From: Heterostelium multicystogenum
Lineage: Eukaryota; Evosea; Eumycetozoa; Acytosteliales; Acytosteliaceae
Length of the DNA: 64,000 bases
Assembly (NCBI GenBank): GCA_003667245.1
Contig: RCNN01000103.1
Coordinates: forward strand, 1-64,000
Direction: 5' to 3'
The translations under genes and the position numbers were made by a program. A model generated the notes under the pieces. It had not been told where the DNA came from. It did no database searches and was given only the letters and a program-made list of their open reading frames with translations. Shown piece after piece: positions 22,864-33,318 of this stretch. Position 1 is the stretch's first letter; every line of letters begins with the position of its first letter.

Positions 22864-23664
22864 TATTATTATTAATACAATACTACTATACTATTATCTA
22901 CTTACTATTACTTTTATTATATTATTATTTGATTGACTATCATGATTTCATTAATTTAATTTAAAACAATCAAGTTTTTCAAATTTTATCAATGGAAAAT
23001 TAGTTTAATGGTTTTTGTTGACTCTAATAATAATTGTAGAGTATATAAATTTAATTAATAAAAATTGACTAAACCAACTAGACATTATAGTTTGGATCTG
23101 AGTTATTATTGGAATGATTAATTTAATGGTGTTTAATTTAAATATTTGGAGTATTTTTAAATTTTGATTTGTGGTGTTGTGATAATGGGGAGATGAGATT
23201 ACGATGAAAGTTAACACTGTGACAACTATTGTGTTAGAATAAGGTGGTGATGGTTGAATGATTGGTTGTCGATGTTGAAATACGATCAAGATTCTTCACC
23301 AAATCGAGCTAATGCGAGAATAGATGCATTGTTACTGGAGATTGTTAAAGGGGATTGGTATATACTACTAATCATTATGATTTAGGTTAGTAGTAGAAGA
23401 TATCTGTAACAGGTCCATTAGTCTAGTTTTGTTTTGTTTTAAGAAATATTACAACAAATGACAAGTGCACAATACTCATAGAAAGTGAACCAGATAAGAG
23501 TTGAAGGAGAGGATGATAATGACCTCAGACAAATCATCAATAATCAACATAAAACAAAGATCAAAAAAGGAAACAAAACAAATGAATACTGATCAGCTCT
23601 GCAGATTGGATATACATCAAGCTAAGAGAGAAGGAAGTCACAGTTGGTTTTATATTTATATTCT
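22698..23664. other. Intergenic with TTA/TAT microsatellite
   Basis: AT-rich spacer between two minus-strand genes. From 22799 to about 22930 it is nearly pure ATT/TTA/TAT. A short + strand stretch at 23274-23355 reads MLKYDQDSSPNRANARIDAL and LLEIVKGDW before a GTATAT; it could be a first exon, but I find no continuation. No other gene is supported. Confidence 0.4.
22799..22930. repeat. ATT/TTA/TAT microsatellite
   Basis: Imperfect trinucleotide repeats of ATT/TTA with TAT interruptions. The open frame across it is low-complexity Leu/Tyr only. Confidence 0.85.
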
Positions 23665-24640
23665 TTATCCAAAAAAGAACTTGCTGATTGATGAAAAGAT
23701 ACCCGATGGAGGTGGTTGCATGTTGATGCGATTGAAATTCTTGTCAGTTTTGTCAATTCGGTTCAAGATTAATAATGATGATGCATCAATTTGCAGATCT
23801 TCGAGGGTGAGCGAAGTATCGTCAATAGTGTAGGGCGAAGTGTTCTGGGCACTACTGATGGGATATGGCCCAGAGTATCCATCGGTTCTACTATAATTGA
23901 CAAAGTCTCTAATATAATCTAAACTGATCCTTTGGACTCATTTTATATCCTATTATATTACCATCCAGTTGTTGAATCTTGACGATACTAAGAAATTGAT
24001 TCAAAGTTAATAAACAAAGCCATAGACCAAGCAACAAACCAATCTCAATCAATCAGTAAGCTACCAACCTTTGAGTTTGCTCATAGTTATTAAATTTTCT
24101 CTTTTGTTCATTCCTAAACTCGCGCAACTGGTCTTTCTTGTTTTTTGGTTTCCATTTCTAAAGCCGACATTTTCTTTTTTGGTTTCACAGTGGTGTCGAT
24201 GTCAGTCGATTTGAATCCATTGATCTCATCATTTTCTCTTTCTGACGATATCAATACATTTGTGTACACTTTGTTCTTTATGACTGGTAGTTGGTTAGTT
24301 AGTGATCAAGTTCATTTAAAAAGAAACAACCATACGTATAGCAATAGAAAAAAGCACAATCTATACATTTGAAGTTTACTATTCCATTGTCGTTGCAATT
24401 GGCAACTGCACATCTATATACCTGGACACCTTCACATTCTTGTGTTAAATGAAGTGATAACTATATATAATATCATATGTTAATTTATAAATTGCTATTG
24501 CTAAGATGTGAAGCAGACGGAAGATAATTTACAGCTAAGTCAATTCCCATCTCATCAGCAGAATGAAGAGTTCGGAGACATTGAGGGCATTGATAAATAT
24601 CTTATTTCCATTTCGGTGACTGATTTGTACGAAACTTGAC
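23665..24640 (-). CDS. AN1 zinc finger-UBX domain protein (ZFAND-like)
   Basis: The coding exons, read on the minus strand, join as follows. DIYQCPQCLRTLHSADEMGI begins near 24605. After a GTAAAT intron (24536-24462) comes LSLHLTQECEGVQVYRCAVA. With a second intron after CYT (near 24348-24290) this completes an AN1 finger, C-X4-C-X9-C-X2-C-X4-C-X2-H-X5-H-X-C, ending YTHKEQSVHKC. A basic coiled coil follows (KKDQLREFRNEQKRKF), then an intron near 24065-23985. Last is a UBX-like domain (VKIQQLDGNIIGYKMSPKDQF, TSLTLEDLQIDASSLLIL) and a C-terminus ending FSSISKFFFG at stop 23665-23667. AN1 plus a C-terminal ubiquitin-like/UBX fold is the plan of p97/Cdc48 partners such as ZFAND1/Cuz1. A first AN1 finger is not visible and the 5' end is unresolved. 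Frame breaks lie near 24130, 23930 and 24605. Confidence 0.75.
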
Positions 24641-24765
24641 TTTGTTTTTGGCAGAAAGTAGTCTGATTTGATTGATTATGTGTGTAGGAAAAGTAAAAAA
24701 CAAAAAAATTATGATGAGGGATTAAAATAATTGGAAATCACGATTTATTCATATTTTGTTAGCAA

Positions 24766-25455
24766 TTACTTTATTAGGACCAAAAATTCTTCTTTGATAA
24801 TTTTACCCTCTGGTGTCCATTCTATAATTATAATTTTCAAAGATAAAAGTTAGTAACTAGTGTAGATTCTTGATAATAATAATAATATTCTATTTTACCT
24901 TGTATTGCCCATTGAGTTTCTTTTACATGTTGACCTTGAACAGTCATGTCAATGTACATTTCATAGGCAGAGTTTAATCCTTGATTATTCAACACCAATA
25001 AGATTAATAAACTAATTAATGAGAAGAAGTTTTTACTTTGGTAATGCATTACCGTCCACCAATACTTTGGTGGCTTTTGCTTCATGAACTACTGAGTTTT
25101 GAACAAACCATTCTTCAGCTTTACGATTCTGTTCCTTTCCAACTCTATTGGTAGAGTTTCCTTTTTCATACATAACACAATTATCATCATAGTACTTTCT
25201 CAAAGGTCTCAAGGATTCTACCTTCACTTACTGAACTAATAATATCCATTAGATTCTTTCTAATATTTATCTCTTCACCGCTACTTTGACTTTGATATTT
25301 TATTTTCCATTAGTAACATTCTTTAAATGCACTGATTCTAAAATATTAAACATTACCTAGTTTCAAGGATTGTTTTAAAGTTATAAATTTCACTTGACAA
25401 ACATTGGGAAATCAATAATGATACAAATACCAAAGAAATAAAAAATAGTTTTCAT
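24766..25455 (-). CDS. Secreted NTF2/SnoaL-like protein
   Basis: The start ATG at 25455 leads (after a one-base frame change) into a signal peptide, LFFISLVFVSLLISQCLS. Exons read SSEIYNFKTILETR, YQSQSSGEEINIRKNLMDII, LRPLRKYYDDNCVMYEKGNS, AEEWFVQNSVVHEAKATKVL, YEMYIDMTVQGQHVKETQWA and, after an intron at about 24900-24830, IIEWTPEGKIIKEEFLVLIK to stop 24766-24768. The final W.PEGKI..E motif and the alternation of helices and strands fit the NTF2-like/SnoaL cone fold. Introns lie near 25370-25340, 25230 and 25040-24990. Ligand and role are unknown. The N-terminal frame change and one near 25225 are probable base errors. Confidence 0.6.
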
Positions 25456-25959
25456 TTTTTATTATTATAAAATATAAGTCTCTGTTAAATAGGAACTAAC
25501 ATATTAAAATAATAATCCTGCTTTTATTTCTATTTTTAAATCAACTAGCTTTTTGTGTAATTTACTTAAATAATACAGTATTTTTAAGTTTATTAATTGT
25601 AATAATGTTCAGCTATCTCCAATTGAATTCATGATAATTTTTAATTAATCAATTTACTTTGACATATTCTAATTCTACTGTGTGGTTGTAATAGTCTCAC
25701 ATGATATCGATATTTATCTCAGTTAATAACTTTTTATTGTTTTATATATGTAATCAAATGAGATTATTGTAATAATTTGTTAATGAAAATGGAAGTGTGT
25801 TGTGTTAATCAATTATCATTATGTGATTCATTATTTATCACACTTATTCCGCTTTAAATAAATATCCATTGGGAAGTTGATTACTTATTCTCCACACTCA
25901 GGAATTATCACTTGTTTGTTTTTTTACAAAACAACTACAGTTTAATCACTGGAGATAAG
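25456..25959. other. Intergenic, divergent promoter region
   Basis: This AT-rich spacer separates the NTF2-like gene (-) from the LURP-one gene (+) and so should carry both promoters. No other gene seen. Confidence 0.5.
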
Positions 25960-26482
25960 ATGGTTAAATACTTTTTAACTAAAAAATTTGCCAATGTTAC
26001 AAATCGATACAAGAATCTATGATGAGAATGATCAGCTTGTCTATCGAACAAGACAGACTTGGCAAGTATGGGCTTAAAATTGAGTCTGTTCGATGCTGAC
26101 GAGCAACAATTGCTTTACTATGTCAAGGAAAAGGTGAAATTCTCTTTTGCACCGAAGATTCGTAATATTAAAAAAAAGTCGATGATTCAACTCCAATTGC
26201 GATCGTTCAGCAATCAAAGTTGTGGAATCCTACGTTCAAGGTACAGGGTGATTTCAATGAACTGACGATAACAGCCAGCAAAGTGGCTACTCAACTTCAG
26301 CGTGACAGACGACGGCATTGAAAACGGGTCACATCGAGAGAAAATTGGAGAAAGTCCAAACAGACCACGAGTTAAACATTTTCGATAATTTTCAACTTCA
26401 AATTCCCTTCTTTATTTGCTTAGCAATTATTATCGATCGTACTTTTTACAACACTAACCTTGGTTTAGGAAAATTACAATAG
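25960..26482 (+). CDS. LURP-one-related (DUF567) protein, frame-broken
   Basis: The start at 25960 (MVKYFLTKKFANVTNRY) joins IYDENDQLVYRTRQ, then LKLSLFDADEQQLLYYVKEK, PIAIVQQSKLWNPTFKVQGD, FNELTITAS, FSVTDDGIE, and finally ELNIFDNFQLQIPFFICL and AIIIDRTFYNTNLGLGKLQ to TAG 26480-26482. The order of IYDE..LVY, L.L.DA....L, K, the central beta strands, and a hydrophobic ..AI.ID at the C-terminus is typical of LURP-one proteins, a tubby-like fold that may bind membranes. At least five frame changes fall within 500 bases (near 26010, 26060, 26190, 26300, 26320). Either base quality is poor here or the gene is a decaying copy. Confidence 0.6.
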
Positions 26483-26643
26483 TTATAGTATGTAAATAAA
26501 AGTAAATAACTATATCAATTCTATGGGTTTTATTTGAATGGCTTTTGAAGGAGATGCGCCTTGGACTCATGATGTTGGGTGGTGGTGTGGAAGGGGGCGT
26601 TGTTTCACTGAAGTTGAATATGTGATTCTAACGCGTGTAGGAA

Positions 26644-27240
26644 TTAGTTTTTCGACATAGAAATGACAGCCTGAACATCAACATAGGTCTGAGTTCCTTT
26701 GGGATCTGATGTTATGGATAGCTTGTGGACTTTTACATCTTGATTCCAGCCATCTCGATGAAACCTCAGCTTTGGAATCATTGGAAAAGTGGTAGGTATC
26801 AACTGTTTGGTTTTCTCCACGTTTACTAATTTGTTTGGTTGATACAATTTGCCTTTCCTTTTATCTTGGCTTCATGATAATGAGACTTTTGATATGGAAG
26901 AGGTTCAAATTTCATATGATATTTTACGAACTTCTGACATTAAATTCTCATCCAACATTCCATCTTTACATTCATCTCCTTTGTCTTTACCCTTTTATTA
27001 TCTCGCTACTGGTATTATGATGCTTCTTATGATGGTGGTTCGCCCTTATGGTCGTCCTTATGGCCGTCCTTATGGTCATCTTTATGATCATTTTTTTTTA
27101 TTATTATCATCGTGATGATCTTTCTTATGTCCTCCAGATTTATATGTATCTAAATCTTCACCTACCACATGAATTACATCCTCTAACAAAACTATAAATA
27201 TCATTAAAACAATGATATATCTTAAAGTATTAAGTTTCAT
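26644..27240 (-). CDS. Secreted His/Asp/Lys-rich protein, frame-broken
   Basis: The start at 27240 gives a signal peptide (MKLNTLRYIIVLMIFIVLLE). A mature N-terminus with GGHKKDHHDD and a run of HKDD/HKDG units (NDHKDDHKDGHKDDHKG, 27090-27040) follows, crossing a T9 homopolymer (27091-27099) where the frame must shift. It continues as HHKKHHNTSSEIIKG, KDKGDECKDGMLDENLMSEV and KFEPLPYQKSHYHEAK. The final 60 residues (NVEKTKQLIPTTFPMIPKLR, VHKLSITSDPKG, YVDVQAVISMSKN) look like a compact beta domain. The stop is at 26644. His/Asp clusters suggest metal binding outside the cell, by composition only. Breaks lie near 27090, 27030, 27000 and 26900. An alternative is that the protein ends at 27027 (DDHKGEPPS). 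Confidence 0.5.
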
Positions 27241-27465
27241 AGCTATCTCTTGATATAATGTATAAACAAAAAATGTATATAACTTAACTTCAAAGAGTAT
27301 ATTTATATTCATCTCATAGCCATACTCTGTTCATCATCATAATAATTAGTACCAATAAAGATAAAGATACATTGGTAGATTGTCAATTTTAATTAAAATA
27401 ATGACATATATATCTTAACTTTCTAACAATTAGAAATAGTTAATATGTGTTATTTATATTGTGTT

Positions 27466-28715
27466 TTATTTGATTGATTGGTTGGTGGGGTTGATTGATG
27501 GGTTGATTGGTGGGGGTGTTATGTGGAGTACCATAGTGCAGTGTTGTATTGGGTTTTTTACAGCTGTGGTCTGAATTTGTGATTGTACTTTTAGCTCCAG
27601 TAAATCAAACTTGGTGATGGTGTATGATGTGCTGGCAGATGGTTTAGATAGAAGGAACACGTAGCGATCTTTCTCTTGAACATAAACAAATGGTAATCCA
27701 TCGGCTGGACGATCCATGGGCATTGGATGTGGAGTATACAACCTTTGATACAGCTGTATTGGATGACTCTGACAATGCAATGGCGATCAGTGTGATCATG
27801 TTTTTTTCCTGTATCGACCATATACAAGGTGTTGGTGACAGTGGTGTAAAAGAGGTAAACTTTGCTGGACAATCCAGACGATACATCTTGAGAGAATTGA
27901 TACTCCACAGCTGAGTTTGAAGTGTCAAGTGTATCGAACACAAGATGGATCTGGCATTGTTGGCAACATGGTTGATGTAGTATAATCCAGTGTTTTGGTC
28001 AAGTGCGCCAACAACGCTGTTAGTATATTGTGGCTCAACGACAAATCCTGTTTGGTTATAGTAAAATGGTGCCATGGATGGATCGCCATTACCAAGGGCC
28101 AAGACATCAAGATTGTAGTTGTTACGATTCCAGGCAGGGAAGTAGATATTTCCGGTTTTTTTTGGAGATTGGCAATGGCTGAATAGTGTAATTGAAAACA
28201 CCCATTCCATGTCCATCATAGTCAGAGAAAGTAATAAATCCATATCTAAATAAATAATCAATAAGTAAGAATCAATGAATATTATCAATTATTATTAATC
28301 ATGAATACAAACCCTAAATCAGAAAAAGATCCAGGTGCAAAAGTTGGATGGAAATTTATGTAGGTTTGTTGAAAGATGAAATCGTACCAGTTGACGCCAT
28401 CATAGTCAATGAGACCAATGATATTAAAGTTCTTATTTGATGTCAGTGTAAGGTTCAGACTTCCATCCGACAAGTTGATTCTGGTATATGTGAATGTTCC
28501 TTTGGGTGGGAAACTAAAGAATGCTAGCGAGTAAGGATTATCACCTTGAGCCTGTATTTAACAAATGAAATTCAATTAATATTTTTCTTATATGAGAGTG
28601 TAATCACTTGTAGTTGGATCTTTTTTACTTACATTTATAATATATGAGATATTGACAATGATTATACATGAGAATATTAATTTGAAGATTGTATTTGGAG
28701 ATGATTGTTATACAT
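27466..28715 (-). CDS. Secreted protein with propeller-like repeats, unknown function
   Basis: The start ATG at 28715 is followed (one frame change) by a hydrophobic signal segment (FKLIFSCIIIVNISYIIN) ending at GTAAGT. Exon 2 (from about 28555) reads AQGDNPYSLAFFSFPPKGTF then LSDGSLNLTLTSNKNFNIIG. After an intron (28313-28245) exon 3 reads YGFITFSDYDGHGMGVFNYT, ALDQNTGLYYINHVANN, YLFYTTVTNTLYMVDTGK, LPFVYVQEKDRYVFLLSKP and ends THPTNQSIK-like (NPTNQSIK) at 27466. Repeated ...GLYY..., ...LFYTTVTNTLYMVD... and ...YVFLLS... strands suggest a beta-propeller. Breaks lie near 28690, 28190, 27930, 27800 and 27680. It is the third signal-peptide protein in the 24.8-28.7 kb stretch. I do not recognise the family. 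Confidence 0.6.
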
Positions 28716-28945
28716 TTTGAGTTGAATAAATTATTATTATTAAAGTTTAAAGTGTTGCCAGTGGAAAGATGATTGGAAGAATAAAGACTGAATGATGACC
28801 TACTAACTGATCATTTGAAAGATGATCTTTAAGCTTAGGGACATATTTATATTTATAACTTTGAGCCCCAAACATGTTGATTATACTCAATTAATATATA
28901 TTTTAATTTAATTTTCCTGATTTTTGTAAGATCAAATTGGCAAGA

Positions 28946-29164
28946 ATGATGTTATCTAAAAAAAGAGTAACAACTTGGATTAAATTTGCAAAAAATATAG
29001 TTGACATCACGGTTTTTTTCGAGTTTGAAACAATCACATCATTCTTTGGTTCAATTGCAAAAATGGTCATTGGTCCACTTTACTCTGGGAAGTTTGACGT
29101 TATACCTAAATATGTTAACAGACTGTTGATATTTAAACACCATATTTATTATGGATATGACTGA
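28946..29164 (+). CDS. Hypothetical protein, tentative
   Basis: ATG at 28946 opens 72 codons with a hydrophobic, helix-prone composition (FAKNIVDITVFFEFETITSF, GPLYSGKFDVIPKYVNRLL). The next + frame (29151 onward, CLKYTINVYNNQRYDIKAMN) could continue it through one more frame break, up to the convergent gene ending at 29283. No domain is recognised. The remainder of 28716-28945 is AT-rich promoter-side sequence. Confidence 0.25.
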   Translation: MMLSKKRVTTWIKFAKNIVDITVFFEFETITSFFGSIAKMVIGPLYSGKFDVIPKYVNRLLIFKHHIYYGYD

Positions 29165-29282
29165 AAATGATTGTCTAAAATATACAATAAATGTTTACAA
29201 TAATCAAAGATATGACATCAAAGCAATGAATGGGATCCCACTACACTCGTGCTTAGTTTGTGGTGTGGTACACCGATCACAC

Positions 29283-30323
29283 TTACAGAACACTGAATAC
29301 TTCAATTTCAGAAACGGTAAAGTTGTATGCCGAAGCAAAGGTTGCTTTTTGCTTTTCCTGTGGTGTCCTGATAGGTGTTTGGAAAGTTTTGGTAGCTCGA
29401 TTGATTGGCATTGCATTGGTTGCTGATGTAGAGGTCATGACCACCACCAAATGTGGGTCCATAACTATTGTTTTCCGTAAACATAATTGGTGCTTGAGCC
29501 ATTTGTTGGGTATTTGGTTGGTGGAATTCCATGCTTGTTGACCATGGTGAAGATGAAACATTTGTTATCTCCATAATAGGCGCCATTGCTGTTCCACGAT
29601 GTGCTGTTGTAACCACCGAATATATTGCCATCAAGTAGACTTTTACGATTGGTGAGAGTCGCACCTTTTCCATTACATTTGTTGTGGAATGTTGCTGCGT
29701 CGAATCCATCTTTTGTTGCCTTGTAAAGCAATGTAGATATAGACTTATCGTGAAGCCATCTGTGATGATTGAAATCTGATCGTTACTGATCAGATCTGAA
29801 ATGATGGGAATGTACAGTTTATAGAATCTCATTTCTTTGTGGATTTCGATGCTGATTGAGTCAGGGATGGTCAGCTCTCCGTCTCTCAAGTAGTTGAGGA
29901 TATATCTAAAAATGAGTTCCATCTCTGAAAGTATCATTGAAAAGTTAGCTAACAAAGCTTTCGAAAACAGACCAACAAAGTGTATCAAAACCACCTACCT
30001 ATCGATAAAGAATATATTGTTGGCCTTGCCAGACATTGATTGTATATCGACTTGACCCGAGAGCATCACGTCAAAGTAGGAACCAGAAAACTTTGTCAGC
30101 GTTGACTTTTGATGTTTTGAAACTTCATTCCACCAACATTCAACGTAATTGGGTCGGGAATAAGCGAGATATCAATGAGTTTCTTGACATCTTGCATATT
30201 GGCTTTTTCGGGCTTCAATATCCTTGATCTCATTGTTGAGTACCTTCACCTTTTCAGTGAACACCTCTTGCAGCTCCTTCAACGAAGCATCTATTTCTTT
30301 AATTTTATTTTGTACTGTATCCA
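29283..30323 (-). CDS. KCTD/BTB (T1)-TLD domain protein
   Basis: The start at 30323 gives an N-terminal coiled coil (MDTVQNKIKEIDASLKELQE, VKVLNNEIKDIEARK). A T1-type BTB follows, with the hallmark ITLNVGG, STLTKFSGSYFDVMLSGQ, IFFIDR, an intron near 30000-29910, then YILNYLRDGELTIPDS and HKEMRFYKLY. A TLDc domain comes next: LLYKATKDGFDAATFHNKCN, GKGATL, GNIFGGYNSTSWNSNGAYYG, CFIFTMVNKHG, SYGPTFGGGHDLYISNQCN, CFGI and the final FTVSEIEVFSVL before stop 29283. BTB-T1 domains oligomerise and often recruit Cullin3; TLD domains occur in oxidation-resistance and V-ATPase regulators. Frame breaks lie near 30200, 30130, 29735, 29465 and 29330. Domain order is clear despite them. Confidence 0.85.
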
Positions 30324-31112
30324 TTTAGGTAAATCAATAAATACACACAAACAAACCAAAAAAGGTGTGTTTTTCATCCACACCTTGGATCTCTTTTTGA
30401 ACTTAAAAATTTAAATTTTGATGATGTCCACAGTGGTGGCCAATGCTGTTTCTTTTTTTGATAGAGTTGTGTCCAACTATGGCGTCAGTCATATAACATT
30501 ATTTTGTTACAGATAGTTGATACATTCTATCTAGATATGTTCATTGTAAATTCATTTGCACCCCACAATGAACTTGACTACCAACTTACTTCAATGTATT
30601 TCAAGTATTTTCTTGAAAAGTCTTGTAGATGACAATGATAATTATAATAATAATAAAAAATATCACATGAATAGAATGTTCTATGCCTTGTATTACCTCT
30701 TTGTATTGTAAGATAAAGATTGGTTCTATCCCTAAATGGATTGATCGATTAGAGCGCATAGAACAATAAAAAGATGGTTCTACAGATTTTTATTTTTTGG
30801 AGCAGAAAGAGCACCCAAGACAGGTTGACATAGAATTATTTTTTTAATTTCCATTCTATTCTGATTTATAAAATTTTATGATTTTATCAAAATATCTTTT
30901 CAAGTTTTTACAATTTGTAGTGTATTATATAACTTTGTCAAGTAACCAGTATTATTATTAGTATTTTTTACTAGTTTTTTATTATTTATTATTTATCATG
31001 ATGAAAATAAATAAATTAAATTAATTAAATTAAAACTATAATAATAAGATTGTTGTTGTACCAATCTTAATATTTTATTTTAGTTTAGCTTTTGTTTCCA
31101 ATCATTATAGTT
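30324..31112. other. Intergenic, AT-rich
   Basis: Divergent spacer between the KCTD-TLD gene (-) and the four-Cys repeat gene (+), with AT-rich runs and ATT/ATAA repeats near 30635-31050. No gene seen. Confidence 0.5.
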
Positions 31113-32564
31113 ATGAAAAGAATACAGCAAATAACTTTACTTTTTATTATCGTTCAATTGTTGGCGGTGGTAGTGCCATCCAGTGGTGTTGCCACTTCAA
31201 GGAAATGGCTTGCCACTAAGGATGCCACCGTTTTGAAGAACAATGTGGGATGTGCATACTGTCCAGATCAAAACTGTAATTTGTGCAGTGCTTTCAATGA
31301 AAAGCCAATGGTCACTTGCGCCTATTGCCCAGACCAGGACTGGCAATCTTTGCGCACCAATCTGTAACCTGTGACTATTGTCCAGAGAGAGATTGTTCCA
31401 AGTGTTCTGATGCAATCACCTGTGACTACTGTCCAGACAGAGACTGTGCCAGATGCTCAGAACTTAAGATTACTTGCGACTACTGCCCAGACAGAGACTG
31501 CGCCAGATGCTCAGAAGATGATCCAAAGGAAAGTCTCATGTGACTATTGTCCAGACAGAGACTGCGCCAGATGCTCAGAATCCGTCACATGCGACTACTG
31601 CCCAGACAGAGACTGTGCTAAATGTGCAGATGTTGTCACCTGTGACTATTGTCCAGACAGAGACTGCGCCAAATGCTCAGAGTTGTCTATCACTTGCGAC
31701 TACTGTCCAGACAGAGACTGTTCCAAATGCTCAGAAAAAAGATCCAAAGATCATTACCTGTGATTACTGTCCAGACAGAGACTGTGCTAGATGTTCAGAA
31801 GCTGTCACCTGCGATTATTGTCCAGACAGAGACTGCGCCAAATGCTCAGATGTAGATCAAAAAGATCATCACCTGCGACTATTGCCCAGACAGAGACTGT
31901 GCCAAATGCTCAGATGCTATTACTTGCGACTACTGTCCAGACAGAGACTGCGCTAAATGCTCAACTGAAATCACTTGTGACTACTGTCCCGACAGAGACT
32001 GCTCCAGATGCTCAGAATTAATGGTTACTTGTGACTACTGTCCAAACAGAGATTGTGCATTGTGCAGTGACAGACTCAACTCAACCCAATCAAGTGTCAA
32101 GTGTGACTACTGCCCAGACAGAGATTGTGCCAAATGTCAAACTGGAAGCGATAAGACAATGATGGCTTACACTAGCAAGAATATCTATGCAACTGCACTC
32201 ATTGGATTCAAGCTCAATGGAAATAAGAGAATTTTGGCAAATGCCCAAAGCTGTTTCCTTCAGCTCACATTGGCCTCAGCTCAACCAAACGAAATTCACC
32301 TCACTGTCGATCAAGCTGTAGGTGAGTGGCAAGAGTCAAAGATCAACGGTGACAACGCACCAGCAACAAAGAGACAAATCAATTCCATCACTGTCCCAGC
32401 CAACACCAAGACCTTCAAGTTGGATGTCACCAAAAGCCTGCCATCAACAACCAGCTAGCAGCAATGAACTCTCCTTCTACATCAGCTCCAAGACTCACAA
32501 GGTCGATATTTTCACCAAGGATAGCAATCATCCAGCAGCCATCATTGTAAATCACAATAACTAA
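31113..32564 (+). CDS. Secreted four-cysteine tandem-repeat protein with DNRLRE-like domain
   Basis: The start at 31113 is chosen over an upstream in-frame codon because it opens a signal peptide (MKRIQQITLLFIIVQLLAVV). From 31251 to 32137 about 16 units of CDYCPDRDCAKCSE type follow. Each is C-X2-C-X4-C-X2-C with PDRD between the inner cysteines, spaced by 4-11 residues ending in T. After the array (from about 32155) comes a domain reading KNIYATALIGFKLNGNK, IHLTVDQAVGEWQESKING, DNAPATKR, ELSFYISSKTHKVDIFTKD and SNHPAAIIVNHNN. The W.ES....NAPA and final S...P.IIV pattern match DNRLRE/CBM96-type carbohydrate-binding domains. Frame changes occur near 31350, 31530, 31740, 31855 and 32448. The cysteines would be disulfide-bonded outside the cell. 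A role in extracellular matrix, slime sheath or spore/cyst coat is inference. Confidence 0.8.
31251..32137 (+). repeat. Tandem coding repeat, about 16 units of 45-75 bp
   Basis: The unit core is about 36 bp encoding C-D-Y-C-P-D-R-D-C-(A/S)-(K/R)-C; spacers vary in length. Units 1-3 and 15 are the most diverged (CAYCPDQNC, CAYCPDQDx, CDYCPERDC, CDYCPNRDC); inner units are almost identical in protein. Third-base changes between units show the amino-acid pattern is maintained rather than freshly copied. Confidence 0.9.
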
Positions 32565-33318
32565 ACTTTCATTAAACATATTTTATCTCTCCACAACGAC
32601 TCTTGAATTCAAAGGAAAAGGGGTCAAATCGAGTTCCAATGGAGGGTCACATTAAAAACAAAAAACAACAAAAATAAACAAGGTACAACCTCAAACTAAT
32701 GTACTTGTTCACCACAGTTCCAGTTTTTCACTCATTCCTTTCTATTCTGAATGTTTTGATTCAACAACAATCCTTTTTGAATTTTTTATCGATTACTAAA
32801 AGTTTTCCAAAGAAAATTATTGATTATTTCTGTTGCTTAATTCCGCCCCCTCGATATGAAAAAAACACTAAAATAAAAAAAATCACCATCCATGATAGAA
32901 GAAGGCTTGCTTCTTACAAAATTTATTTGATATTTCATTATTTTATTAATTATCTAAAAGCGAATATATTACTTATTTATTTTATTTATAAATAAATAAC
33001 AACTAAATAGTAATATTAATAATCAAACCAATAACAACAAAACAACAAAAATATTAACAATACCCTGAGATACACAAATTTAGCAATATCAAAATACTGA
33101 TATCTTTATTTGATATTAATACTGTGTTACTACTTCCTTTTTGTGATATACTTATTTTCATTGATCTAAATATCATACACAGGCAAAAATAAATTTTGTT
33201 TATTTACAAAATCTAGACATATTTATAACAAACCCAATCAAGCAATCAATAGTCATTAAATCAAAAAGATCTCAACTCAAAAAAAGAATAAAATAAGATA
33301 GATATAGAGTACAGTAAA
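32565..33318. other. Intergenic, AT-rich
   Basis: The 3' flank of the Cys-repeat gene and promoter of the Rab gene. An open frame at 32699-32995 is hydrophobic low complexity and not called. Confidence 0.45.

Noticed and set aside
22779..22964. Open frame of Leu and Tyr codons
   Set aside because: It is only the translation of the TTA/TAT microsatellite.
23274..23360. Plus-strand coding-like stretch (SPNRANARIDALLLEIVKGDW)
   Set aside because: Looks coding and stops at a GTATAT, but no upstream start in a supported context or downstream exon was found.
31251..32137. Regularly spaced repeats that look CRISPR-like
   Set aside because: Repeats and spacers are in coding frame, the spacers are short and similar, the host is eukaryotic, and the product is a consistent Cys-rich protein.
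32699..32995. Plus-strand 98-codon frame after the Cys-repeat gene
   Set aside because: Phe/Ile/Lys-rich composition typical of translated AT-rich 3' flank.
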